Shown here: positions 7,503 through 12,859 of the stretch, in pieces | Position numbering within the stretch: position 1 is the stretch's first letter | How the letters are laid out: each line of letters starts with the position of its first letter | Source of the DNA: Acidimicrobiaceae bacterium | Lineage (GTDB): Bacteria > Actinomycetota > Acidimicrobiia > Acidimicrobiales > Ilumatobacteraceae | Length of the DNA stretch: 12,859 bases | NCBI GenBank assembly: GCA_947487095.1 | Contig: CANKVI010000020.1 | Location: forward strand, 1-12,859 | Reading direction: 5' to 3' | Notes under the pieces: generated by a model | Told to the model about the DNA's origin: nothing | The model's database searches: none | What the model saw: only the letters and a program-made list of their open reading frames with translations | Translations under genes and position numbers: made by a program

Positions 7503-7508
7503 AGACTA
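7503..7508 (-). promoter_or_regulatory. Candidate -10 element for a leaderless crotonase transcript
   Basis: On the minus strand TAGTCT fits the actinobacterial TANNNT -10 pattern and lies exactly 6 bases before the ATG at 7496, with no ribosome site between them. No clear -35 is visible. Transcription would begin at or next to the start codon. The match is short and could be chance. Confidence 0.3.
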
Positions 7509-7522
7509 TGTCGGCAAGTGTG

Positions 7523-8845
7523 CTATTCGGAAGTTGAAGGTGCTTCTGTTGCTGCAGGCGCTTCTGGAGTCGTTGGAGCAGTCGTTATCTGTGGACGCTT
7601 TGCAGGTGCAGGCTTACCTTTTGGACGCACTGGGCGCGTTGGGCGCAGTGGGCGAGGGCTATTTGCGCCTGGTGCAACGGAGATTCCGAATACTGAAGCA
7701 ATATGGGGAACGAGTGGAGCAACACGCTTCACCGTGGACAACATTGCTTCATTAGTGGTTGGTGGAGCTGCTGCGAGTTTCACCTGACCACGTACTGGAG
7801 AGAATGCGATTGCTTCAAGCACCGCACTGAAGCGATCTGGGGCAGTTTCTGATGCCAAGGATGCCGACGCCGCTGCTGCCAACTGCGCACCGAGTTCTAC
7901 AGGGAACGGCTGACCAGCCTTTGGTGGCTCGCTGGAAATCTTCAATGCGCGAATGACACGCGAAACGGCAAGTGCCGACTTGATGTCTTCGAGCCAGCGT
8001 GTTTGTTCAAACTCTTGACGCGTCTTCAACGCGGCCTTCAATTCGGCTGCGAGCGTGCGCGTGGTTTCGTCGCGTACAACCATCGGGTCGTCTGCGCCTA
8101 CAACAACTTGACGAAGGTCGCGCAAGTCGAGCAATTCGATATCGGCTTTAGCGGCTTCTGCTTTGTCGAGCCATTCAGCGACGCGCAACTTCGGAAGCAA
8201 CTCTTGTGCCATTGAAATGAGACCGTCGGCAGGCACGAGTGGCTTGCCTTCTTTTTTCAATTGCTCGTTCTGCTCCTTCACTGCATCGCGAACAGCCTTG
8301 ATTCCGCCGGTGAGTGCGCGTTCTGCAACTCCGCGTTGCTCTTCTGGAAGTGTGTCAAGAACTGCAGCACGATGCACACGCTTTGGCTTCAAACGTTTAG
8401 CGGCTGGGCGCTTCGGTAGTTCTGGTGGGGCAGTGAATGATGGACGACGCGGACGACGGTTGTCAGATTTTTCGCCTTCAGCACCTTCGCGCGGTGGTCG
8501 CTTATCACCATCGCGACGTGGCTTGCGATCACCATCGCGCTTCGGCTTACGGTCTTTGCTCTTGACTGCAAGCTTTTGTGTTACTGGTTGAAACTCTTTT
8601 TCAGAACCAATGATTTGCAAGAGGTTTCCACGAACTGCTTTTTCTTTTGTCTTCACCAACGAGAGAATTTCTACGCCATCAAGATCGAATTCGGCTTCAA
8701 CTTTTAAGGTGTCGCCAGTCTTTGCGCCGGCATCAAGAATTGAACCGTTGAGTGTTCCCTTAGGGGTCTTGGCGCCAGCTGCACGCCACGTCCACGTTCC
8801 ATCTCCACGGTTACTGGTCAATTCGATATCAATGCGCTTAGACAT
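7523..8845 (-). CDS. Conserved hypothetical basic protein with N-terminal beta-rich region
   Basis: I recognise no function for this 440-residue protein, though I recall similar proteins in acidimicrobial genomes. Three parts are visible. Residues 1-90 look beta-rich (GDGTWTWRAAGA, GTLNGSILDAGAKTGDTLKVEAEFDLDG, EILSLV) and may be a small barrel. Residues 97-160 are a strongly basic linker with near-repeats RKPKRDGD, RKPRRDGD and KRPPREG. Residues about 160-385 are predicted helical and include EEQRGVAERALTGGIKAVRDAV, AQELLPKLRVAEWLDKAEAAKADIE and RDLRQVVVGADD. The tail, about 390-440, is Pro/Ala-rich and probably disordered. The basic linker suggests nucleic-acid or ribosome contact, which is an inference. 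There is no signal peptide. It starts 74 bases from the divergent gamma-CA gene; the segment TACCGT lies 8 bases before its ATG. Confidence 0.85.
   Translation of the reverse strand: MSKRIDIELTSNRGDGTWTWRAAGAKTPKGTLNGSILDAGAKTGDTLKVEAEFDLDGVEILSLVKTKEKAVRGNLLQIIGSEKEFQPVTQKLAVKSKDRKPKRDGDRKPRRDGDKRPPREGAEGEKSDNRRPRRPSFTAPPELPKRPAAKRLKPKRVHRAAVLDTLPEEQRGVAERALTGGIKAVRDAVKEQNEQLKKEGKPLVPADGLISMAQELLPKLRVAEWLDKAEAAKADIELLDLRDLRQVVVGADDPMVVRDETTRTLAAELKAALKTRQEFEQTRWLEDIKSALAVSRVIRALKISSEPPKAGQPFPVELGAQLAAAASASLASETAPDRFSAVLEAIAFSPVRGQVKLAAAPPTTNEAMLSTVKRVAPLVPHIASVFGISVAPGANSPRPLRPTRPVRPKGKPAPAKRPQITTAPTTPEAPAATEAPSTSE
8480..8555 (-). repeat. Short in-gene tandem repeat coding for basic octapeptides
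   Basis: About three imperfect 24-base units code for RKPKRDGD, RKPRRDGD and KRPPREG inside the 440-residue protein. On the plus strand the motif ATCACCATCGCG recurs at this period. Boundaries are approximate. It is a low-complexity coding repeat, not a mobile or CRISPR repeat. Confidence 0.6.
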
Positions 8846-8885
8846 GCGGCTCTACGGTACCTGCGAAAAGTGAGTTTCCCCAATA

Positions 8886-8904
8886 CGCACGCCATATTCG
8901 TGCG
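8886..8904. promoter_or_regulatory. Inverted repeat at the divergent promoter before the gamma-CA-like gene
   Basis: The perfect 6-base arms CGCACG (8886-8891) and CGTGCG (8899-8904) flank 7 bases (CCATATT). The site lies in the 74-base space between the divergent genes starting at 8845 and 8920. The loop contains CATATT (8893-8898), which could be a -10 for the plus-strand gene, with transcription starting near 8905. A repressor or activator bound here would cover that element. No regulator is identified. Confidence 0.42.
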
Positions 8905-8919
8905 CACTACGGTAGGCGA

Positions 8920-9441
8920 ATGGCGATTTATGCACTTGGAGACCAAGTTCCAAATATTCACGAAACTGCTTTCGTTCATCCCGATGCGGTGATTATTGGA
9001 TCGGTCGAAATTGGAGCCGAATCAACGATTTGGCCGGGCGCCGTACTCCGAGGCGATGACGGTTATATCAAGATCGGTGCACGTACCAGCATTCAGGACA
9101 ACACCGTCATCCACACCACGCCACAAGATCCAACCATTGTTGGTGATGATTGTGTGATTGGCCATATCGTGCACCTTGAGTGCTGCATCATTGAAAATGG
9201 CGCACAGGTGTCCTCAGGGGCTGTCGTTTTGCATCGCGTGCGCGTTGGTACGGGGGCAATCGTTGCTGCGAACGCTGTTGTACTGAACGATCAAATCGTT
9301 CCGCCGGGAGCTCTTGCTGTTGGTGCCCCTGCCATCATCAAAGAAGGTCGTGCGCGCTCGTCAGATATCGAATTTGGCGCGAAGGTGTATGTGGAAAAAG
9401 GCAAGTGGTTCAAGAACTCAATGCGCAAAATTTCCGAATAG
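8920..9441 (+). CDS. Gamma-carbonic-anhydrase-like hexapeptide-repeat protein
   Basis: This 173-residue left-handed parallel beta-helix protein belongs to the gamma-carbonic anhydrase/YrdA/PaaY group, which usually forms a trimer with a metal ion at each interface. Hexapeptide turns run from about 20 to 140 (HPDAVIIGSVEIGAESTIWPGAVL, then GAPA at 135-138). Residues matching conserved positions of the archaeal enzyme Cam include R44, D46 and Q59, and metal ligands H65 and H82. The third His, normally in the motif LHGC, is replaced: the sequence reads GHIVHLECC, with E87 at the ligand place and an extra H85. I recall a similar HLE form in other actinobacteria, so this may be a subfamily trait. 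The ATG follows a GGTAGG ribosome site (8911-8916). The gene ends 3 bases before the convergent kinase-like gene. Carbonic anhydrase activity is not assured. Confidence 0.88.
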   Translation: MAIYALGDQVPNIHETAFVHPDAVIIGSVEIGAESTIWPGAVLRGDDGYIKIGARTSIQDNTVIHTTPQDPTIVGDDCVIGHIVHLECCIIENGAQVSSGAVVLHRVRVGTGAIVAANAVVLNDQIVPPGALAVGAPAIIKEGRARSSDIEFGAKVYVEKGKWFKNSMRKISE

Positions 9442-9444
9442 TTG

Positions 9445-10503
9445 CTAATCCAGTACGGCTAGCAACGGTGAAGCATCGAATTCGTTGAGCATGGGCAAAT
9501 AGATGCGCGTTGCATCCTTACGGAACTTTGCACTGATGTCTTCTCGGAAGAACTTTGCGCCTTCGCGAATGACGTAATTGAGAATGAAAAATCGATACGC
9601 CCACGGCAGGAACAACAACTCTCGCTTCGAGAGTGGAAACACCTCGTGGTACTGACGCAGAAACTTCAGGAAGCGCGGTTCCAACAACGTGTGAGGGGAG
9701 TAGGAAAACGATGTTCGATCTCCAGTTTCGGATGACACACGAGAGAAGAAATAGAAATCCAACATTCGTGTATCAATGCGAAACCAGTCGTAGTCCCAAC
9801 GGCTGAACAGGTGAAACTGAGAAGATTGATGTTTGACGGAGAAGTTTCCGAGGTTCCAATCAACCAGAACAGGAATTTTGTCCCATTCATCAAACCGGAT
9901 GTGCTCGAGGTGAAGAAGAAACTCGTGCGTTGATCGTTTGGCGATTTCAATATCGTCATGACGCAATCCAAAGTGTTCTGCAGCGAATTCGTGAGAGAGC
10001 TGATCGAGGAGATGGATTGCATCGCCTTTCACTGAGTTTGAAGTTGCGGGCAGACTGCCGGCGATCTGAGAACATTCGCGATGAAATGCGGCAATTTCTC
10101 GCGCCAAGTTTTCAATTTGACCGTCATTTAAGATCGGCGGCAGCTGCATTGCTCGTTCTACGTCGGTGTAAAACGCAACCCAATACGTTCCGTCATACCA
10201 CGTGTAAGCATGGCCGTCGCGCGGTAACACTTCGGCAAGAAATCCCTCCCAACGTGTACCGCGCAAAAGTTGTGCACTGGTAAACAATCGGTCGTGATCT
10301 TCTGCAAAAAGAAAATATGAGCCGTAAGACGAAATTTTCGCCACGATGTGCGATGAGTCGTTAAACACCACGCGGAATACGCGATTGGTGGAAACGTGCG
10401 CACTGACCTCAACCAAATGATCAATAGTTCTCGTAGCGTCATATTCAGACCACGCAGTGGCCACCAGTTGCTCTGCAAGTTCACGCGAAGGGAAGGCCGT
10501 CAC
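9445..10503 (-). CDS. APH-fold (aminoglycoside phosphotransferase/kinase-like) protein
   Basis: This 352-residue protein has the layout of the APH/choline-kinase/homoserine-kinase II fold. An N-terminal lobe ends in a probable ATP-binding lysine (IVAKIS, K56). A helical insert follows, containing AREIAAFHREC. The catalytic-loop-like segment PVLVDWNLGNFSV has D215 and N220 spaced as in the HGDLHxGN motif, but L213-V214 replace His-Gly. An acidic metal-binding segment RWDYDWFRID (D237, D239) takes the place of the usual IDWE. The C-terminal half is rich in aromatic residues. The GTG start at 10503 has a good ribosome site (AGGAG, 10508-10512). It lies 33 bases downstream of the WhiB gene on the same strand, so the two are probably co-transcribed. 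The substrate is unknown; drug resistance should not be assumed. Confidence 0.72.
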   Translation of the reverse strand: MTAFPSRELAEQLVATAWSEYDATRTIDHLVEVSAHVSTNRVFRVVFNDSSHIVAKISSYGSYFLFAEDHDRLFTSAQLLRGTRWEGFLAEVLPRDGHAYTWYDGTYWVAFYTDVERAMQLPPILNDGQIENLAREIAAFHRECSQIAGSLPATSNSVKGDAIHLLDQLSHEFAAEHFGLRHDDIEIAKRSTHEFLLHLEHIRFDEWDKIPVLVDWNLGNFSVKHQSSQFHLFSRWDYDWFRIDTRMLDFYFFSRVSSETGDRTSFSYSPHTLLEPRFLKFLRQYHEVFPLSKRELLFLPWAYRFFILNYVIREGAKFFREDISAKFRKDATRIYLPMLNEFDASPLLAVLD

Positions 10504-10536
10504 ACAGCTCCTACAAGGACGCGACTTAGGGGAGAA

Positions 10537-10842
10537 CTAACGCTGAGAAACTGCGCGAACGCCAATTGGTGCGATGAGCCGATAACCGGCTGCATGCCGT
10601 TCTTCTTCAGACTCTCCACCCCAAAAACCATACTCATGATTCTCACGCGCATAGGTTCGACATGTATCGAGCACTGCACACTGCATGCACACCGTTCGCG
10701 CCATTGCTTCACGACGTTCACGAGCTTGAGGGCGCTCTGCAATTGGTGGGAAGAACACTTCGGTGAGTCCGCGACATTCAGCAACGTCCATCCACTCATC
10801 ATCGGTTTGCACACGCTTTGATGTGAACTCAAGTGATGCCAT
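10537..10842 (-). CDS. WhiB-family iron-sulfur transcription regulator
   Basis: This 101-residue protein has the full WhiB (Wbl) signature. Four cysteines that hold a [4Fe-4S] cluster are present: C23 (AECRG), C52-x2-C55 and C61 (VCMQCAVLDTC). The G[V/I/F]WGG turn appears as GFWGGESEEER (72-82). The C-terminus is YRLIAPIGVRAVSQR, with few basic residues compared with DNA-binding Wbl proteins. Wbl proteins usually bind region 4 of the primary sigma factor and tune transcription in response to redox or developmental cues; that role is family knowledge. It is not clearly WhiB1, WhiB2 or another named class, so no symbol is given. The ATG is preceded by GGGGG. A likely promoter lies at 10876-10905. 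The kinase-like gene follows in the same direction. Confidence 0.96.
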   Translation of the reverse strand: MASLEFTSKRVQTDDEWMDVAECRGLTEVFFPPIAERPQARERREAMARTVCMQCAVLDTCRTYARENHEYGFWGGESEEERHAAGYRLIAPIGVRAVSQR

Positions 10843-10875
10843 GATGCCCCCGCAACGTTGACCAACCCTGGGGTG

Positions 10876-10905
10876 ACTCTAGGGGATAACTAACCGATCA
10901 GTCAA
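10876..10905 (-). promoter_or_regulatory. Candidate sigma-70/SigA-type promoter of the WhiB gene
   Basis: On the minus strand TTGACT (10900-10905) is followed after 18 bases by TAGAGT (10876-10881), which fits the actinobacterial TANNNT -10. Transcription would start near 10869, giving a leader of about 27 bases that ends in a G-rich ribosome site before the ATG at 10842. The promoter sits between the WhiB gene and the end of the threonine-aldolase-like gene. Confidence 0.55.
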
Positions 10906-10925
10906 TTAGACCAAAATGCATGCCG

Positions 10926-11981
10926 CTAGGCCAGGAGAGCGCGTACCCCGGCTACAAAAGCATCAATTTCCGGCTCGGTTACGTCCCAGGCCGTCATCCA
11001 TCGAACCTGGTCAATCGCAGTATCCCAGTCATAGAAATGAGCCCATTCCTGAAGCTGCGCGCGCGGCGCTTTAGCGATGATGGGGAACATGCTGTTTGCA
11101 GCAGGAGCAGACGTGAGTTGCAGCGATGCGATGTCTTTGGTTTTGTCGAACAACATACGAGCGGACTTATTTGCCTGACCACCCAAGGTGATGAACAGAT
11201 CGTCTTGCAACATCGCTTCGTATTGCGCAGAGATGAATCTCATTTTGGAGTGCAGCTGTGTTACTTGCTTACGAACATACAGAGAACGCTTTGCAAATTC
11301 TTGATTGAAGAACACCACGGCTTCGCCAAATATTCCGCCAGCTTTGGTGCAACCAAACGTCATTGCGTCGATTCCTGCGTCACGAGTGAACGAACGCAAT
11401 GTCTCACGCGTTCCGCCAAGCGCGGCCGTAGCGTTGGCAATTCGCGCACCATCGAGATACACGAACATGCCCATGCTGTGAGCAGCTTCACTGAGTGAGC
11501 GAATCTCTTCAACTGAATACAGAGCACCTAGTTCTGTCACTTGAGTGATCGCAACAATTCCGGGTTGGGGAGCATGTTGATTGCCAAACATTGATTTTGC
11601 CGATTCCAAATCTTGTGGGCGAAGTTTTGCATCCACGGTTGGCACGGTGATGAGCTTGGTTCCCAACGCGCGTTCAGGTGCACCAGTTTCGTCAACATTG
11701 ATGTGCGACTGAGCAGCACAAACAATTGCATCGGCAGGTCGCAACATGCTGGCGAGTGCAAACACATTTGCACCGGTGCCGCCATAAGCGAACTGGGTGA
11801 CCACGTCGTGGTCGAATAAATCTTTGAATGCCTGTTCAGTGCGCACTGTGATTGGGTCAGCGCCGTAGGCAGGGACGTGACCAGCATTTGCCTTCGTAAT
11901 CGCCTCTAGAACCAGTGGGTGAGCGCCAGCAACGTTGTCACTGGCAAACGATGACTTCGGAGGCGTGGGCAGTTTTGTCAC
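10926..11981 (-). CDS. Threonine-aldolase-like PLP-dependent enzyme
   Basis: This PLP fold type I enzyme of the beta-eliminating lyase/low-specificity L-threonine aldolase family probably cleaves threonine or allo-threonine to glycine and acetaldehyde. With the start used here (351 residues), visible family features are FASDNVAGAHP near the N-terminus, AYGADP, GGTGANVFAL, SHINVDETGAPE (H93, the PLP-stacking His), VYLDGARIANA (D177, R180) and the PLP-binding K213 in FGCTKAGG. The GTG at 11981 is chosen because homology begins at FASDN and CATACT lies 6 bases upstream, as for a leaderless message. A GTG at 12008 in the same frame would add nine residues (9 + 351 = 360) and cannot be excluded. 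No Shine-Dalgarno is visible for either. The gene is divergent from the zinc-finger gene. The gene is close to ltaE but too distant for me to assign the symbol. Confidence 0.9.
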   Translation of the reverse strand: MTKLPTPPKSSFASDNVAGAHPLVLEAITKANAGHVPAYGADPITVRTEQAFKDLFDHDVVTQFAYGGTGANVFALASMLRPADAIVCAAQSHINVDETGAPERALGTKLITVPTVDAKLRPQDLESAKSMFGNQHAPQPGIVAITQVTELGALYSVEEIRSLSEAAHSMGMFVYLDGARIANATAALGGTRETLRSFTRDAGIDAMTFGCTKAGGIFGEAVVFFNQEFAKRSLYVRKQVTQLHSKMRFISAQYEAMLQDDLFITLGGQANKSARMLFDKTKDIASLQLTSAPAANSMFPIIAKAPRAQLQEWAHFYDWDTAIDQVRWMTAWDVTEPEIDAFVAGVRALLA

Positions 11982-11987
11982 AGATCC

Positions 11988-11993
11988 AGTATG
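11988..11993 (-). promoter_or_regulatory. Candidate -10 element for the threonine-aldolase-like gene
   Basis: CATACT on the minus strand differs at one base from TATACT and lies exactly 6 bases before the GTG at 11981. No ribosome site is present. Together they suggest a leaderless transcript. A -35 element is not clear. If true, this rules out the longer protein form that starts at 12008. Confidence 0.33.
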
Positions 11994-12027
11994 GGGTGCT
12001 ATCCACACATTGAATTCAGTCTTGGCT

Positions 12028-12033
12028 TATCTT
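12028..12033 (+). promoter_or_regulatory. Candidate -10 element for a leaderless zinc-finger gene transcript
   Basis: TATCTT fits TANNNT and is separated by 6 bases (TTCGTC) from the ATG at 12040. No purine-rich ribosome site lies between them. This is the usual geometry of leaderless actinobacterial genes. The -35 is unclear. Confidence 0.42.
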
Positions 12034-12039
12034 TTCGTC

Positions 12040-12462
12040 ATGACTAAATCGCAAACTCCAGGGGTTAGTCGACCTGGCGAACTAGGGAATACTCGCACCG
12101 AACGCCCCGTCGCAGATGTGGCCAAATGTGTCTGGTGCAGAACTCCGTTACCGGTACAAACGGGATCTGGACGTCCACGCAGGTTCTGTACTCAAGCCTG
12201 CAAGCAATGGGACTGGGTGGCCCGTCAGCGAGCCTCAGAGCTGGCTCTCAGCGAAGATGAGTTGGTGGTGACACGCAGCGAACTCGATGCGTTACGTGAT
12301 CAAATCTTCATCTTGAAATGCGCAATTGACGATGTGGAACAAGATCTGGATCCATCAATTGATCCAACGACACGCGACTTCAAAGCAGCATTGACATGGC
12401 TGTTAGATGCAGCAAAACCCCTTGTGACAGACTCAATTACTGGGGTTTCCCAGCCTGGTTGA
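12040..12462 (+). CDS. Small four-cysteine zinc-finger protein with helical C-terminus
   Basis: This 140-residue protein carries a probable zinc finger: C30-x2-C33, then GRPRRFC and C50-x3-C54 (CVWCRTPLP, FCTQACKQW). The GRPRR-[FY]-C-x3-C form is common in small actinobacterial proteins, often continuing with Arg-rich helix. After it, residues 58-104 are predicted helical (ARQRASELALSEDELV, SELDALRDQIFILKCAIDDVEQDL), possibly a coiled coil, and 110-130 form a last helix. DNA binding or a protein scaffold is possible, but I assign no function. The ATG at 12040 is chosen over an in-frame ATG at 11935 because the longer form would run back across the divergent gene and add non-homologous residues. 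It may be translated from a leaderless message. Its neighbour downstream is a PLP decarboxylase in the same direction. Confidence 0.82.
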   Translation: MTKSQTPGVSRPGELGNTRTERPVADVAKCVWCRTPLPVQTGSGRPRRFCTQACKQWDWVARQRASELALSEDELVVTRSELDALRDQIFILKCAIDDVEQDLDPSIDPTTRDFKAALTWLLDAAKPLVTDSITGVSQPG

Positions 12463-12479
12463 GTGTGGGGTTTAGCCCA
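12440..12479 (+). other. Two weak hairpins at the end of the zinc-finger gene
   Basis: CTGGG-GTTT-CCCAG (12440-12453) overlaps the last codons, and a second stem pairs TGGG (12466-12469) with CCCA (12476-12479). Neither is followed by a T-run, so I do not call a terminator. Just after them, CATAAT (12478-12483) is a possible -10 for the next gene with a poor -35 at CTGGTT (12455-12460). Confidence 0.25.
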
Positions 12480-12510
12480 TAATCATAGTTATGTAAAGTT
12501 AGGACTGATC

Positions 12511-12859
12511 ATGAAAACACTGCCAATAAAGGGAATCCCTGCCCCGCAGGTTTTTGAAGATCTCGAGTCGTTGCGCGCAAACGATGTTGATTGGCGTAAC
12601 GGACGCGTGTTTAGTTTGGCGTACTACGCAGGCCCTGAAGCCATTGCTGTAGCCGAAGATGCGTACCGTCGATTCAGCGGCGAAAATGCTTTGAGTACCG
12701 ATGCATTCCCGAGTCTGCGAATCATGCAATCCGACGTGCTGTCCATGGTTGGCCCATGGTTAGGTGCTGACAAGGACTCAGCCGGGTTTATGACCTCAGG
12801 AGGCACTGAAAGCATCCTGATGGTCGTTAAAGCCGCCCGTGACCAGTTCGCAGCCACCA
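12511..12859 (+). CDS. Sphingosine-1-phosphate-lyase-like PLP decarboxylase, N-terminal part
   Basis: This is the first 116 residues of a PLP enzyme that continues beyond the window; the reading frame stays open to the last base. The features are those of the sphingosine-1-phosphate lyase/group II decarboxylase family: GRVFSLAYYAG near 31-41, FSGENALSTDAFPSLRIMQSD around 55-75 (compare N-x-LH-x-x-x-FPS-x-R-x-M-E-x-E), and MTSGGTESILMVVKAARD at 94-111, the part that holds the PLP phosphate. The Lys that binds PLP would lie downstream. The ATG has an AGGA ribosome site (12501-12504, 6-base spacer). Actinobacteria do not usually make sphingolipids, so the substrate may be another phosphoethanolamine-type compound or an amino acid; this is inference. 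It lies 48 bases after the zinc-finger gene. Confidence 0.9.
   Translation, partial: MKTLPIKGIPAPQVFEDLESLRANDVDWRNGRVFSLAYYAGPEAIAVAEDAYRRFSGENALSTDAFPSLRIMQSDVLSMVGPWLGADKDSAGFMTSGGTESILMVVKAARDQFAAT

Noticed and set aside
7374..7787. Plus-strand Gly/Val-rich open frame of 137 residues
   Set aside because: It is antisense to the crotonase start and the Pro/Ala-rich end of the 440-residue protein, and its composition follows from that.
8480..8555. Possible CRISPR-like or mobile repeat
   Set aside because: The units are short, adjacent, in frame and code for Arg/Lys-Asp-Gly peptides; there are no spacers.
9445..10503. Aminoglycoside-resistance gene
   Set aside because: Only the broad APH fold is supported. 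The HGD His-Gly is missing and nothing indicates drug modification.
10396..10821. Plus-strand open frame of 141 residues across the WhiB gene
   Set aside because: It is antisense to the complete WhiB signature and has no recognisable motif.
12440..12453. Rho-independent terminator after the zinc-finger gene
   Set aside because: The 5-base stem lies inside the coding end and no T-run follows.

Overview
The window looks like chromosomal core DNA from an actinomycete of moderate GC content, probably Acidimicrobiia. Supporting signs are a WhiB iron-sulfur regulator, an acidic DUF4193-like zinc-ribbon protein, a tatC-helY pair (the same neighbours as tatC/Rv2093c and helY/Rv2092c in Mycobacterium tuberculosis), and a 440-residue basic protein of a type I recall from acidimicrobial genomes. 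The class-level assignment is from memory and is an inference. I see no mobile element, phage gene, CRISPR array, tRNA or rRNA.

Layout, left to right. (1) Positions 3-5339, plus strand: the C-terminal part of TatC, a HelY/Ski2-like helicase, a small protein resembling the C-terminal half of a YegS/diacylglycerol-kinase enzyme, and a long tandem ThyX-like protein. The first three are almost contiguous and probably form one operon. (2) Positions 5421-6717, plus strand: an acidic zinc-ribbon protein, an uncharacterised 131-residue protein and a GNAT acetyltransferase, joined by overlapping start/stop signals. (3) Positions 6714-8845, minus strand: a crotonase-family enzyme and the 440-residue basic protein. 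The GNAT and crotonase genes converge on one shared CTAG. (4) Position 8920 onward: a gamma-carbonic-anhydrase-like left-handed beta-helix protein on the plus strand. It is followed by a minus-strand series of an APH-fold kinase-like protein, WhiB and a threonine-aldolase-like PLP enzyme. (5) Position 12040 to the end, plus strand: a four-cysteine zinc-finger/helical protein, then the start of a sphingosine-1-phosphate-lyase-like PLP decarboxylase that runs off the window.

These are mostly housekeeping and metabolic functions (protein export, RNA metabolism, nucleotide-linked chemistry, acyl-CoA and amino-acid metabolism) and do not form one obvious pathway. The most unusual item is the tandem ThyX-like protein. 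Its two halves keep complementary parts of the ThyX signature: the first keeps the serine/arginine end and the second keeps the RHR end. Other points of interest are a gamma-CA with an altered metal site, a TatC lacking two usually conserved membrane glutamates, a kinase-fold protein lacking the catalytic His-Gly, two palindromes at gene starts, and several candidate leaderless starts. I found no convincing new multi-gene defence or mobile system.
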